Shown: piece by piece, positions 10,348-19,595 of the stretch
Position numbering within the stretch: position 1 is the stretch's first letter
How the letters are laid out: every line of letters begins with the position of its first letter
Assembly (NCBI RefSeq): GCF_000716445.1
Contig: NZ_JNWK01000005.1
Location: forward strand, 310,001-374,000
Length of the DNA stretch: 64,000 nt
Direction: 5' to 3'
Origin: Streptomyces wedmorensis
Lineage (GTDB): Bacteria > Actinomycetota > Actinomycetes > Streptomycetales > Streptomycetaceae
Translations under genes and position numbers: made by a program
The notes under the pieces: generated by a model
What the model saw: the letters and a program-made list of their open reading frames with translations, nothing else
Told to the model about the DNA's origin: nothing
Database searches by the model: none

Positions 10348-11139
10348 CTAGAAGAAGCCGAGCGCCGAGGCGCCGCCGACCCCGCCCAGGAGCATGAAGG
10401 CGGGCATGAGGACCTTCAGCTCGATCCAGCTGCCGGCGCGGAAGCGCATGGGCTTGGGAGGGCCGATGGGGTACCAGCGCTTGCGGCCGACGGGGATGGG
10501 CCAGAGGATCGGGCAGCCCGAGACGGTGAGGGCGTCGCCGATGTCGTGGACGAGGGCGCCGAGGACGATCGGCAGGCCGAGCCACAGGTACTCCTGCCCG
10601 GGGCCGGTGAAGAACCAGTCCGAGCCGTTGCCGGGCTTGTCGAGGACGCCCGCGAGGATCCAGGCGCTGGTGGCGCCGAGCAGCCACACCAGGACGTCGC
10701 TGGACATCCGGGCGGCCCGCCACAGCAGGCCTTCCACGGCGAGGACCAGGTGGACGAAGAGGATGGCGAGGACGGCCCACCGGCCGCCGGTGACGGCCGC
10801 GACGGAGGCCCCGGCGCCGATCAGGACCGCCCAGAGCCAGGTGTGGGTGAGGGTCCGGTGTCCCCCGGACCTGCGCGGGTCGGCGCTGGAGCGGGTGGCC
10901 TTGTAGACGGCGTACGACAGCTTGTCGACGACCTCGCAGAGGCCCCGGGAGACGGGGCCGAAGGCGCGCGAGATGGTCGCGGACTTGTGGTCGAGGTCGG
11001 GGGCGAGGGCCGCGCCCGCGCAGATGAGCGCTCCGACGACGAGGACCGGCCAGGGCATCGGGTGGTCGAAGGCGGCCGCGGCCGCTCCCACACCCAGCCA
11101 GGCCGCCGCTCCGGACAGTGAGTGCGCCGGTCCCATCAT
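10348..11139 (-). CDS. YdjM-like (DUF457) membrane-bound metal-dependent hydrolase
   Basis: A 263-residue integral membrane protein. Family motifs are the N-terminal MMGPAHSLSGA (the histidine of the T/SH motif), APDLDHKSATISR, GHRTLTHT (His-rich) and LVHDIGDALT, between about five hydrophobic helices. These His/Asp residues form the putative metal site in the YdjM/DUF457 family; in E. coli YdjM is SOS-regulated, but no LexA box was recognised here. The next gene (DUF429) begins immediately after, suggesting an operon. It is divergent from the DExH helicase at 11272, leaving about 130 bp for both promoters. Confidence 0.78.
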   Translation of the reverse strand: MMGPAHSLSGAAAWLGVGAAAAAFDHPMPWPVLVVGALICAGAALAPDLDHKSATISRAFGPVSRGLCEVVDKLSYAVYKATRSSADPRRSGGHRTLTHTWLWAVLIGAGASVAAVTGGRWAVLAILFVHLVLAVEGLLWRAARMSSDVLVWLLGATSAWILAGVLDKPGNGSDWFFTGPGQEYLWLGLPIVLGALVHDIGDALTVSGCPILWPIPVGRKRWYPIGPPKPMRFRAGSWIELKVLMPAFMLLGGVGGASALGFF

Positions 11140-11271
11140 GGTCGCTGCCGCCCCGTTTCTCCTACGCCGGCGCTCAGTTGACGACCGGTCGACGGACGAG
11201 CCTATCGTCCGCGATCAAGGCGGCCGGTGGCCGGTTCCCTCATCCGAACGGAATCCAGGCAAGATGGGGTC

Positions 11272-13785
11272 GTGACCCTTATCGATCAGCTGCCGCCGAC
11301 CGCCGACCCCGACGCCCTCTTCGAGGCCTTCTCCTCCTGGGCCGAGGACCGGGGCATCACGCTCTACCCGGCCCAGGAAGAGGCGCTGATCGAGGTCGTC
11401 TCCGGCGCCAACGTGATCTTGTCCACACCCACCGGGTCCGGAAAGTCGCTGGTCGCGGCGGGGGCGCACTTCACCGCGCTCGCGAACGACCAGGTGACCT
11501 TCTACACCGCGCCGATCAAGGCGCTGGTGTCGGAGAAGTTCTTCGACCTGTGCAAGCTCTTCGGCACGGAGAACGTCGGCATGCTGACCGGCGACGCGTC
11601 CGTGAACGCGGACGCGCCGGTGATCTGCTGTACGGCGGAGGTGCTGGCCTCCATCGCGCTGCGGGACGGCAAGTACGCCGACATCGGCCAGGTCGTGATG
11701 GACGAGTTCCACTTCTACGCCGAGCAGGACCGCGGCTGGGCGTGGCAGATCCCGCTGCTCGAACTTCCGCAGGCCCAGTTCGTCCTCATGTCGGCGACGC
11801 TCGGCGACGTGTCGATGTTCGAGAAGGACCTGACCCGGCGCACGGGCCGGCCGACGTCCGTGGTCCGCTCGGCGACCCGCCCGGTGCCGCTGTCGTACGA
11901 GTACCGGCTGACCCCGATCACGGACACGCTGACCGAGCTCCTGGAGACCAAGCAGGCGCCGGTCTACATCGTGCACTTCACGCAGGCGCAGGCCGTCGAG
12001 CGCGCGCAGTCGCTGATGAGCATCAACATGTGCACGCGCGAGGAGAAGGACAAGATCGCCGAGCTGATCGGCAACTTCCGCTTCACCACCAAGTTCGGCC
12101 AGAACCTCTCGCGTTACGTCCGCCACGGCATCGGCGTGCACCACGCGGGGATGCTGCCGAAGTACCGGCGGCTCGTCGAGAAGCTGGCCCAGGCGGGCCT
12201 CCTGAAGGTGATCTGCGGAACGGACACCCTCGGCGTGGGCGTGAACGTGCCGATCCGCACGGTGCTGTTCACGGCCCTGACGAAGTACGACGGCAACCGC
12301 GTCCGGACCCTGCGCGCCCGTGAGTTCCACCAGATCGCGGGCCGGGCCGGGCGGGCCGGGTTCGACACCGCGGGGCTGGTCGTGGCGCAGGCCCCCGAGC
12401 ACGTCATCGAGAACGAGAAGGCGCTCGCGAAGGCCGGCGACGACCCCAAGAAGCGGCGCAAGGTCGTCCGCAAGAAGGCCCCCGAGGGTTTCGTCGCCTG
12501 GAGCGACACCACGTTCGAGAAGCTGATCGGCGCCGAGCCGGAGCCGCTGACCTCCCGCTTCAAGGTCACCAACATCATGCTGCTGTCGGTGATCGCCCGG
12601 CCGGGCAACGCCTTCGAGGCGATGCGCAAGCTGCTCGAGGACAACCACGAGCCGCGCAAGGCCCAGCTGCGGCACATCCGCCGGGCCATCGCGATCTACC
12701 GCTCGCTGCTCGACGGCGGCGTCGTGGAGCAGCTGGACGAGCCGGACGCCGAGGGGCGCACGATCCGTCTCACGGTCGACCTCCAGCAGGACTTCGCGCT
12801 CAACCAGCCGCTGTCGACGTTCGCGCTCGCCGCCTTCGACCTGCTGGACCCCGAGTCGCCCTCGTACGCCCTGGACATGGTCTCCGTGGTCGAGTCGACG
12901 CTCGACGACCCGCGCCAGATCCTCGCCGCCATGCAGAACAAGGCGCGCGGCGAGGCCGTGGGGCGGATGAAGGCGGACGGCGTCGAGTACGAGGAGCGGA
13001 TGGAGCGGCTCCAGGAGATCTCGTACCCGAAGCCGCTGGAGGAGCTCCTGTGGCACGCGTACAACGTCTACCGGAAGTCGCACCCGTGGGTCGGCGACCA
13101 CCCGGTGTCGCCGAAGTCGGTCATCCGTGACATGTACGAACGCGCGCTGACCTTCACGGAGTTCACCTCGTGGTACGAGCTGGCGCGGACCGAGGGCATC
13201 GTCCTGCGGTACCTCGCGAGCGCGTACAAGGCGCTCGACCACACCATCCCGGACGACCTGAAGACCGAGGACCTGGAGGACCTGATCGCCTGGCTGGGCG
13301 AGATGGTGCGCCAGGTCGACTCCTCGCTCCTCGACGAGTGGGAGCAGCTCGCCAACCCGGAGGTCCAGACGGCCGAGGAGGCCCAGGAGAAGGCCGACCA
13401 GGTCAAGCCGGTCACGGCCAACGCCCGCGCCTTCCGGGTCCTGGTGCGCAACGCCATGTTCCGCCGGGTGGAGCTGGCCGCCCTCGACAACGTCGACGCG
13501 CTGGGCGAGCTGGACGCCGAGGCGGGCTGGGACGCGGACGCCTGGGGCGAGGCGATGGACGCGTACTGGGACGAGTACGACGACCTCGGTACGGGTCCCG
13601 ACGCGCGCGGCCCGAAGCTGCTCGCCATCGAGGAGGACGCGGCGCACGGCCTGTGGCGCGTCCGGCAGACCTTCGCCGACCCCAACGGCGACCATGACTG
13701 GGGCATCAGCGCGGAGGTGGATCTCGCGGCCTCCGACGAGGAGGGCCGCGCGGTGGTCCGCGTGACGTCCGTCGGACAGCTGTAG
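11272..13785 (+). CDS. DExH-box superfamily 2 helicase with C-terminal DUF3516
   Basis: An 837-residue protein. Helicase motifs in order: Walker A STPTGSGKS, TAPIKALVSEKF, DEFHFYAEQDRG (DExH), MSATLGD, VHHAGMLP, GTDTLGVGVNVP, and QIAGRAGRAGFD. The second half matches the DUF3516 extension found on actinobacterial Ski2/Mtr4-like helicases and has no second helicase core. It likely unwinds RNA during turnover or ribosome work, though the substrate is not proven. The GTG at 11272 (MTLIDQLPPTADP) is the family-like start; an upstream in-frame GTG at 11227 adds 15 unlikely residues. The tesB gene follows after 27 bp. Confidence 0.88.
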   Translation: MTLIDQLPPTADPDALFEAFSSWAEDRGITLYPAQEEALIEVVSGANVILSTPTGSGKSLVAAGAHFTALANDQVTFYTAPIKALVSEKFFDLCKLFGTENVGMLTGDASVNADAPVICCTAEVLASIALRDGKYADIGQVVMDEFHFYAEQDRGWAWQIPLLELPQAQFVLMSATLGDVSMFEKDLTRRTGRPTSVVRSATRPVPLSYEYRLTPITDTLTELLETKQAPVYIVHFTQAQAVERAQSLMSINMCTREEKDKIAELIGNFRFTTKFGQNLSRYVRHGIGVHHAGMLPKYRRLVEKLAQAGLLKVICGTDTLGVGVNVPIRTVLFTALTKYDGNRVRTLRAREFHQIAGRAGRAGFDTAGLVVAQAPEHVIENEKALAKAGDDPKKRRKVVRKKAPEGFVAWSDTTFEKLIGAEPEPLTSRFKVTNIMLLSVIARPGNAFEAMRKLLEDNHEPRKAQLRHIRRAIAIYRSLLDGGVVEQLDEPDAEGRTIRLTVDLQQDFALNQPLSTFALAAFDLLDPESPSYALDMVSVVESTLDDPRQILAAMQNKARGEAVGRMKADGVEYEERMERLQEISYPKPLEELLWHAYNVYRKSHPWVGDHPVSPKSVIRDMYERALTFTEFTSWYELARTEGIVLRYLASAYKALDHTIPDDLKTEDLEDLIAWLGEMVRQVDSSLLDEWEQLANPEVQTAEEAQEKADQVKPVTANARAFRVLVRNAMFRRVELAALDNVDALGELDAEAGWDADAWGEAMDAYWDEYDDLGTGPDARGPKLLAIEEDAAHGLWRVRQTFADPNGDHDWGISAEVDLAASDEEGRAVVRVTSVGQL

Positions 13786-13812
13786 CCACCGCCAGCAGAA
13801 GGAGTCGCCACC

Positions 13813-14676
13813 GTGACCAATCCCGCCGACAGGCTCGTGGATCTGCTCGACCTGGAGCAGATCGAGGTCAACATCTTCCGCGGGCGCAGCCCGCAGGAGT
13901 CGCTGCAGCGGGTCTTCGGCGGGCAGGTCGCCGGGCAGGCCCTGGTGGCGGCCGGCCGCACCACCGAGGGCGACCGGCCGGTGCACTCGCTGCACGCCTA
14001 CTTCCTGCGCCCGGGCAGGCCGGGCGTGCCGATCGTGTACCAGGTGGAGCGGGTGCGCGACGGCCGGTCGTTCACGACCCGCCGGGTCACCGCGATCCAG
14101 GAGGGGCGGACGATCTTCAATCTGACGGCCTCCTTCCACAAGCCGGAGGAGTCGGGCCTCGAGCACCAGCTGCCGCCGCGCCACCTGACCGACCCGGAGA
14201 CCCTGCCGAACCTCGCGGACGAGATCCGCGAGCACCTGGGCGCGCTGCCGGAGGCGCTGGAGCGGATGGCCCGCCGCCAGCCCTTCGACATCCGCTATGT
14301 GGACCGGCTGCGCTGGACCCAGGAGGAGGTCAAGGACGCGGACCCGCGCTCCGCGGTGTGGATGCGGGCCGTGGGGCCGCTGGGCGACGACCCGCTGGTC
14401 CACACCTGCGCCCTGACCTACGCCTCGGACATGACCCTCCTGGACGCGGTGCGCATCCCGGTCGAGCCGCTGTGGGGGCCGCGGGGCTTCGACATGGCCT
14501 CGCTCGACCACGCGATGTGGTTCCACCGCCCGTTCCGCGCGGACGAGTGGTTCCTCTACGACCAGGAGTCCCCGATCGCCACGGGCGGCCGGGGACTCGC
14601 GCGGGGCCGGATCTACGACCGTGAGGGCCGGCTCCTGGTGTCGGTGGTCCAGGAGGGCCTGTTCAGGAAGCTGTAG
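13813..14676 (+). CDS. tesB: Acyl-CoA thioesterase II
   Basis: A 287-residue double hot-dog thioesterase. It has the N-terminal LVDLLDLEQIEVNIFRG and GGQVAGQALVAA, the central VERVRDGRSFTTRRV, and a C-terminal hot dog with SLDHAMWFHRPFRADEWFLY followed by GRGLARGRIYDREGRL. The positions of D (SLDHAMW), a hydroxyl residue and Q (VVQEGL) agree with the TesB catalytic triad. It hydrolyses acyl-CoA to free acid and CoA. GAAGGAG precedes the GTG start by an ideal distance. It may be co-transcribed with the helicase 27 bp upstream. It ends 9 bp before the convergent RNA ligase gene. Confidence 0.92.
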   Translation: MTNPADRLVDLLDLEQIEVNIFRGRSPQESLQRVFGGQVAGQALVAAGRTTEGDRPVHSLHAYFLRPGRPGVPIVYQVERVRDGRSFTTRRVTAIQEGRTIFNLTASFHKPEESGLEHQLPPRHLTDPETLPNLADEIREHLGALPEALERMARRQPFDIRYVDRLRWTQEEVKDADPRSAVWMRAVGPLGDDPLVHTCALTYASDMTLLDAVRIPVEPLWGPRGFDMASLDHAMWFHRPFRADEWFLYDQESPIATGGRGLARGRIYDREGRLLVSVVQEGLFRKL

Positions 14677-14685
14677 CCCTTCCGG

Positions 14686-15756
14686 TCACTCGTACTCGGT
14701 GGCGCCCTTGCGGGTCAGGTAGGCCGGGCTGACCGCCTTGGCGATGGCGCGGCCGCCGGTGACCGGGCTGTACCGCTCGGTCACCGGCCGGATGACGACG
14801 CCCTCTCGCAGGTGCGCCTCCCGGCCCGAGACGGTCTCCCGTCCGCTCGCGTGGGCGAGGACCGTGTCCAGGTCGTACGGGCCCGTGTACAGCCGCGGTA
14901 CGAGCGGCACCTCACCCGGCTCCAGGACCTCGGCCGGGTCCAGCCAGCGGACCTCGCCGTCGATCTCGGCGGACACGTCGAAGAGCGCGTATCCGACGCT
15001 CTCGGAGCGGGCGTCGGCGCCGTAGGCGAGGTCCTGGACCCCGGAGCCGTACACCTCGCCGAAGAGACCGACCCGGCGCGCCCCGAGGCGTTTCGCCAGC
15101 CGCTCGGCGACGGCGGCCAGGCCGTGCCCGTGGACGGCGCGCCAGTACAGGTTGCGCGGGTCCTCCTGGAGGGCGAGGCCCTTGGACCCGAACCCCTTGG
15201 AGGACACCTGCACGCGGCCGTCCTCGGCGCCGTAGGTGAGCAGGCAGGCGGTGCCGTGGAGCTTCTCGGTGAGGACGACGGGTTCGCCGGGCTCGAAGAC
15301 GTGCGGGTAGCGCTGGAGGTTCTCGATGTCGACCCAGGGCAGCAGGTCGGGCGCGACCTCCACGTCGCCGCTCATGGTCGGCGGTATCGGCGGCACCCAC
15401 TTCACGATCCCGAGCCGCTCCGCGAAGTCGGTGCCCTCGGCCGCCGCCCGCTCCAGGTCGTCTCCCGCGAGCGCCCCCGGGCGGCAGACGATCCCCTGCG
15501 ACAGCTCCCCGCGGAGCCGTACCGCCTTGACCCGGTCCGCGTTCCCGCCGGCGAGCCGTCCGGTCAGTCCCAGCTCCTCGATCAGACCCGCGGGCAGCAC
15601 GGCCTGCTCGGGGATGTAGACGGCCGCATCGCCCGTCTTGTAGGCCCCCTTGGCCACGACGGCCCGGTAGAGCCCCACCTGCGCCAGCTCCAGTGCGTCG
15701 GCGTTGGGGTGCGGATGGACGGTCAGGACTTCGGCGGTCACGCGCAGGGTCGACAT
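14686..15756 (-). CDS. ATP-dependent RNA ligase, DraRnl (Rnl5) type
   Basis: A 356-residue protein. An N-terminal domain of about 130 residues starts MSTLRVTAEVLTVHPHPNADALELAQV and looks like an OB-fold. The nucleotidyltransferase core follows, with motif I TEKLHGT (nucleophile Lys165), motif III-like VGLFGEVYGSGVQDLAYG, motif IV EGVVIRP and motif V AIAKAVSPAYLTR. The family adenylates itself and seals 3'-OH/5'-phosphate nicks; the Deinococcus member needs a ribonucleotide at the 3' side of the nick. It stands alone, convergent with tesB, with no kinase/phosphatase partner in the window. Start at 15756 with GGAG upstream. Confidence 0.88.
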   Translation of the reverse strand: MSTLRVTAEVLTVHPHPNADALELAQVGLYRAVVAKGAYKTGDAAVYIPEQAVLPAGLIEELGLTGRLAGGNADRVKAVRLRGELSQGIVCRPGALAGDDLERAAAEGTDFAERLGIVKWVPPIPPTMSGDVEVAPDLLPWVDIENLQRYPHVFEPGEPVVLTEKLHGTACLLTYGAEDGRVQVSSKGFGSKGLALQEDPRNLYWRAVHGHGLAAVAERLAKRLGARRVGLFGEVYGSGVQDLAYGADARSESVGYALFDVSAEIDGEVRWLDPAEVLEPGEVPLVPRLYTGPYDLDTVLAHASGRETVSGREAHLREGVVIRPVTERYSPVTGGRAIAKAVSPAYLTRKGATEYE

Positions 15757-15903
15757 GTTCAGGACTCCGGTTGCTCGGGTTTCGATCTCATCGCGGCCCA
15801 CTGTGCCGACCCGAATTTCCCCTGGGCGATCGAATTGTCGCCTGGTAGCGTCGTGATCTTCGCCGGGCGCCGATCCGGTGGAGTCCCTGTCAGGACCGAT
15901 GCC

Positions 15904-16653
15904 ATGTCCTCCTCGGCCCCGCCCTCTCCCACGCTCGCCGCGGCACTTCGCCGGGTGGAGACCGTCTTCGGCGGTATGACCGCGAGTCCCGACGGGTGCC
16001 TCCGGTGCTACCGCGAGGAGGAACTGGCGCTGCTCGCGGTCCCTCGCGCGCCTCTCGGTGACGAGCTGGTGCGAACGCTGTTCCACAAGGCCCCCGATCA
16101 CTTCCCGGACCATCCCGCCGTGCTCCGGCGGCTCCTGCCCGAGTTCTTCACGTTCGTCGCCGGCGGCCGCTTCTCCGGGATGGGGTACCTGCCCACCGGA
16201 CTCGGTCGCACCGCCTGGCGGGATTGGCCGTCCGAGCAGGCGGAGGCGATCGAGGGCTTCCTCGACGCGTGGTGGCGGGAGACGCTCGCCAACCCGAAGC
16301 CCGTGTACGGCGTCGGGGCCGTCTGGGAGCTGTGCGTGGACGTCCACGGTTCGACGGGGCCCTTGCTGGACGTCTGGGCGGCCGCGCCCCGGGGCGGGAC
16401 CGAGGACGCGCACCTCGGCGACTGGGTGGCGTACCGGATCGACGAACTGCTCCGGGACGATCCCTGCGTCCTGCCCTGGAACACGGACGGCGAGGCGCTC
16501 CTGCCCGGCCTTCAGGCCTGGCTCGTCGAGCACGCGGTGGACCGGGTCGCCGGGCATGCCGACCCGCTCCTGGCGCCCAAGGTGGCTCTGCTCGCCCTCA
16601 CGCCCGAGGAGCGGTGGGTGGCGTACTCCGAGCTGGTCGCGTCAGCCGGCTGA
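15904..16653 (+). CDS. Hypothetical protein
   Basis: A 249-residue protein without a family I can name. It is soluble, acidic and tryptophan-rich (WRDWPSEQAEAIEGFLDAWWRETL), with GCLRCYREEELALLA near the start and ALTPEERWVAYSELV at the end. Codon use is typical of the region and the helical pattern looks like a real conserved Streptomyces protein. The ATG at 15904 lacks a strong ribosome site; GGTGGAG is about 20 nt upstream. The last 12 bp overlap the convergent DUF6011 gene. Confidence 0.65.
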   Translation: MSSSAPPSPTLAAALRRVETVFGGMTASPDGCLRCYREEELALLAVPRAPLGDELVRTLFHKAPDHFPDHPAVLRRLLPEFFTFVAGGRFSGMGYLPTGLGRTAWRDWPSEQAEAIEGFLDAWWRETLANPKPVYGVGAVWELCVDVHGSTGPLLDVWAAAPRGGTEDAHLGDWVAYRIDELLRDDPCVLPWNTDGEALLPGLQAWLVEHAVDRVAGHADPLLAPKVALLALTPEERWVAYSELVASAG

Positions 16654-16869
16654 CGGGTCCAGGCCCGGCAGCGGGTCCTGCGCCACCTCGTGGCGGCGGG
16701 TGCGGATGTCCTGGGCCGGAGGGTGCAGTTTGGCGTCGCACGTGGGGCCCAGGCCCGTACGGCGGGAGTCCGCGCCGGTGAGGGTGCGGCCGCAGAGCCT
16801 GCAGTGGACCCGGCGCGGTCCCTCCTCCGGTGCGGAATCGATGTCGATTGCCAGTGGTTCGTCTCCCAT
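16642..16869 (-). CDS. DUF6011-type small zinc-binding protein
   Basis: A 75-residue protein with the treble-clef-like motif CRLCGRTLTGADSRRTGLGP followed by TCDAKL, that is C-x2-C then GxGPxC, typical of DUF6011 sequences. The C-terminus is polar. An alternative ATG at 16887 adds six residues and cannot be excluded. The gene is head to head with glutathione peroxidase (16906), so the two promoters overlap. Its stop overlaps the end of the convergent hypothetical gene. Function unknown. Confidence 0.7.
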   Translation of the reverse strand: MGDEPLAIDIDSAPEEGPRRVHCRLCGRTLTGADSRRTGLGPTCDAKLHPPAQDIRTRRHEVAQDPLPGLDPSAG

Positions 16870-16905
16870 GTTGAGATCAAACCTCATTCCGACGAGGAGC
16901 AGTCC

Positions 16906-17388
16906 ATGAGTCTGTACGACATTCCGCTGAAGAGCCTGACCGGCGAGCCGGTCTCCCTCGCCGACTACCGGGACCGCGCGGTCCTGGTCGTGAACGTGGC
17001 CTCCAAGTGCGGCCTGACCCCGCAGTACGCGGGTCTGGAGCGGCTGCAGAAGGAGTACGGCGAGCGCGGCTTCACCGTGCTCGGTGTGCCCTGCAACCAG
17101 TTCGCGGGCCAGGAGCCCGGCAGCGCCGACGAGATCGCCACCTTCTGCTCGGCGACGTACGGCGTCTCCTTCCCGCTCCTGGAGAAGACGGACGTCAACG
17201 GCGACGGCCGCCACCCCCTCTACTCGGAGCTGGTGAAGATCGCCGACGCCGAGGGCGAGGCCGGCGACGTGCAGTGGAACTTCGAGAAGTTCCTCATCGG
17301 CCGCGACGGCGCGGTCACCCGCTTCCGCCCGCGCACCGAGCCGGACGCCCCGGAGGTCGTGGCGGCGATCGAGGCCCAGCTTGTCTGA
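16906..17388 (+). CDS. Glutathione peroxidase family protein (thiol peroxidase)
   Basis: A 160-residue protein with the peroxidatic Cys35 in NVASKCGLTPQY, then GVPCNQFAGQEPGS (conserved Gln and second Cys), and WNFEKFLIGRDG with the conserved W and N. It reduces peroxides. Since actinomycetes lack glutathione, the reductant is probably thioredoxin or mycothiol-linked, as for other non-selenium bacterial members; that is inference. CGAGGAG precedes the ATG. The next gene starts inside it with an 8-bp overlap, so they form an operon. Confidence 0.93.
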   Translation: MSLYDIPLKSLTGEPVSLADYRDRAVLVVNVASKCGLTPQYAGLERLQKEYGERGFTVLGVPCNQFAGQEPGSADEIATFCSATYGVSFPLLEKTDVNGDGRHPLYSELVKIADAEGEAGDVQWNFEKFLIGRDGAVTRFRPRTEPDAPEVVAAIEAQLV

Positions 17389-18160
17389 CACGGGGACCGG
17401 CACGGGGGTCGTCGAGCGGCTGCGGGCCGCGGGCTGCGTCTTCGCCGAGGAGGAGGCGGAGATGCTGCTCGCGGCGGCGGCAGACCCCGCCGAGCTCGAC
17501 GCGATGGTCGAGCGGCGGGCCGCGGGCCTGCCGCTGGAGCACATCGTGGGCTGGGCCGAGTTCGCCGGGCTGCGGATCGAGGTCGACGGCGGCGTCTTCG
17601 TGCCCCGGCGCCGTACGGAGTTCCTCGTCGGCCACGCGGTGGAGCTGGCCCGGCCGGGGGCCGTCTGCGTCGACCTGTGCTGCGGCTCGGGCGCGGCGGG
17701 CGCCGTGCTCCTCGACCGGGTGCCGGGCGCGGAGGTGCACGCCTCGGACATCGAGCCGGCGGCCGTGCGCTGCGCCCGGCGGAACGTCGAGCCGCGCGGT
17801 GGCCGGGTGTACGAGGGCGACCTCTTCGCACCGCTGCCCGGGGAGCTGAGGGGCCGGGTCGGGATCCTGGTCGCCAACGTGCCGTACGTACCGACGGAGG
17901 AGATCGGGCTGCTGCCGCCCGAGGCCCGTGACCACGAGCCGCACATCACGCTGGACGGCGGTTCGGACGGCCTCGACGTGCTGCGGCGGGTCGCCGCCGA
18001 GGCGCCGGAGTGGCTGGCGCCGGGCGGGCACCTGTTCGTGGAGACGAGCGAGCGGCAGGCGGAGTCGGCCGTCGCGGTGATGTCCGCGGCGGGCCTGGTG
18101 CCGAAGGTCGTCACCTCGGACGAGTGGTGGGCGACGGCGGTCGTCGCGACCCGGCCGTAG
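17381..18160 (+). CDS. PrmC/HemK-like putative protein N5-glutamine methyltransferase
   Basis: A 259-residue class I SAM-dependent methyltransferase. SAM motif VCVDLCCGSGAAGAVLL, DIEPAAVRCARRN, then NVPYVPTEEIGLLPPEARDHEPH, the catalytic NPPY variant of this actinobacterial PrmC-like group. The start appears to be TTG at 17381, overlapping the end of gpx by 8 bp; no ATG or GTG fits better. PrmC methylates the GGQ glutamine of release factors, but Streptomyces also carries a canonical prmC elsewhere, so the target of this paralogue is open. A 13-bp terminator follows. Confidence 0.82.
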   Translation: MSDTGTGTGVVERLRAAGCVFAEEEAEMLLAAAADPAELDAMVERRAAGLPLEHIVGWAEFAGLRIEVDGGVFVPRRRTEFLVGHAVELARPGAVCVDLCCGSGAAGAVLLDRVPGAEVHASDIEPAAVRCARRNVEPRGGRVYEGDLFAPLPGELRGRVGILVANVPYVPTEEIGLLPPEARDHEPHITLDGGSDGLDVLRRVAAEAPEWLAPGGHLFVETSERQAESAVAVMSAAGLVPKVVTSDEWWATAVVATRP

Positions 18161-18170
18161 CGGAACACGA

Positions 18171-18206
18171 GCGGCCCGGCCCCCGTACGCGGTGGGGCCG
18201 GGCCGC
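18171..18206. terminator. Bidirectional terminator
   Basis: Perfect 13-bp stem (18171-18183 with 18194-18206) between the convergent methyltransferase and P450 stop codons. Confidence 0.82.
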
Positions 18207-18221
18207 TGTCGTCCCCGGGGG

Positions 18222-19595
18222 CTACACCGTCCTGGGCACCAGGCGGCAGCGGACCGGACCCTTCGCGAAGAGCGTGATCGCGGAGCCGACGGGCACCTCG
18301 GTGTCGACCGCCTCGAAGTCGTACTTCTGGAGCATCATCGCCAGGGCGATCACCGACTCCAGCATCGAGAAGTGCTGTCCGATGCAGGCGCGCGGGCCGC
18401 CGCCGAAGGGGTACCAGGCGTACCGGGGGCGGGCCGCCTCCGCCTCGGGCGTGAAGCGGTCCGGGTCGAAGCGCTCCGCGTCCTCCCAGTAGGCGGGGTG
18501 CCGGTGGGTGACGTAGGAGGCGACGATGACGTCCGCGCCGGCCGGGATGGTGACGCCGTCGACGACGGTGGTGGCGACGGCGCGGCGCCCGACGGCCGGG
18601 GCCGCGGGGAAGAGCCGCATGGTCTCCTTGAGGACCCGGGTGACGTAGGGCAGCGCGTCCAGATCGGCGGCGTCGGGGACCCGGCCGGCGAGGACCCGGT
18701 CGACCTCCTCGTGGGCCCGCTTCAGGGCCTCCGGGTGCTTGCCGAGCAGGTGGAGGGCGAAGCCGAGGGAGGTGGCGGTGGTCTCGTGCCCGGCGAGCAG
18801 GAAGACGAGGACCTGCTCGCGGAGCTCGGTGGCGTCGAAGCTGCCGTCCTCGGCGCTCTCCGCCTCGACGAGGAGGGTGAGCAGGTCGTCGCCGTCGCCG
18901 GGGGCCCGGTCCGAGGCGCGCCGCTCGGCGATGATGCGGTCGCAGACCTGGTAGAGCGCCTCGTGGACGGTGGCCGCCTTGCGGTTGGCGGGGGTGGGCC
19001 AGTCGCGGGGGACCTTGACCGGGGCGTAGCCGCGGCTCAGCACGTAGGCGGCGAGCTCGGGGAAGCTGCGCTCGACGATCTCGACGGCCGCGTCGACGTC
19101 CGTGCCGAAGAGGATGCGGGCGACGGCACGCAGCGCGAGCCTGGTCATCTCGTGGAGGACGTCGACGGTTCCGGCCCCGCGGTCCCGCCACTCGTCGGTG
19201 AGGGTGGCGACCTCGGTGGCGACGGCCGCGGCGTAGCCGTCGACGCGGCGCTTGGTGAAGAGAGGCTGGACGAGCCGGCGCTGGCGGAGGTAGTCCTCGT
19301 CCTGGCTGGTGAGCAGGCCGTTGCCGAAGGACTCGCGGATCTCCTGGTAGAAGGCGTTGTCCTTGCGGAAGTTGGCCGATTCCCCGGCGAGGACCTGCTG
19401 TGCCCCTTCGGCGGAGAAGACGCCGTAGACGTTGGCGCGGAGCCCGGGCGGGCCGGCGGTGATCCGGACGACGTCGCCGAGTTCGCGCTGGGCGCGCAGG
19501 AAGGTGCCCAGCGCGTCGTTCTTGAGGTCGAACATGGAGCCGAGCAGCGGGTTTCCCGGCAGTACGGGCGCGTCGGTACCGGTGGTGGTGGCCAT
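18222..19595 (-). CDS. Cytochrome P450
   Basis: A 457-residue P450. I-helix LLAGHETTATS, K-helix ETMRLFP, PERF-like DPDRF, and the heme loop FGGGPRACIGQHF with Cys404 as the iron ligand. The N-terminal PGNPLLGSMFDLKNDALGTFLRAQRELGDVVRI and the overall motif style resemble the CYP110/CYP4-like bacterial branch that includes terpene and fatty-acid oxidases rather than the short class I antibiotic P450s. No ferredoxin or terpene cyclase is adjacent, so the substrate is unknown. AAGGGGGAAC precedes the ATG at 19595; a longer start at 19619 adds eight residues. Confidence 0.92.
   Translation of the reverse strand: MATTTGTDAPVLPGNPLLGSMFDLKNDALGTFLRAQRELGDVVRITAGPPGLRANVYGVFSAEGAQQVLAGESANFRKDNAFYQEIRESFGNGLLTSQDEDYLRQRRLVQPLFTKRRVDGYAAAVATEVATLTDEWRDRGAGTVDVLHEMTRLALRAVARILFGTDVDAAVEIVERSFPELAAYVLSRGYAPVKVPRDWPTPANRKAATVHEALYQVCDRIIAERRASDRAPGDGDDLLTLLVEAESAEDGSFDATELREQVLVFLLAGHETTATSLGFALHLLGKHPEALKRAHEEVDRVLAGRVPDAADLDALPYVTRVLKETMRLFPAAPAVGRRAVATTVVDGVTIPAGADVIVASYVTHRHPAYWEDAERFDPDRFTPEAEAARPRYAWYPFGGGPRACIGQHFSMLESVIALAMMLQKYDFEAVDTEVPVGSAITLFAKGPVRCRLVPRTV

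Noticed and set aside
11215..14526. Open frame of 1103 codons on the minus strand
   Set aside because: It is antisense to the helicase and tesB, both clearly coding on the plus strand.
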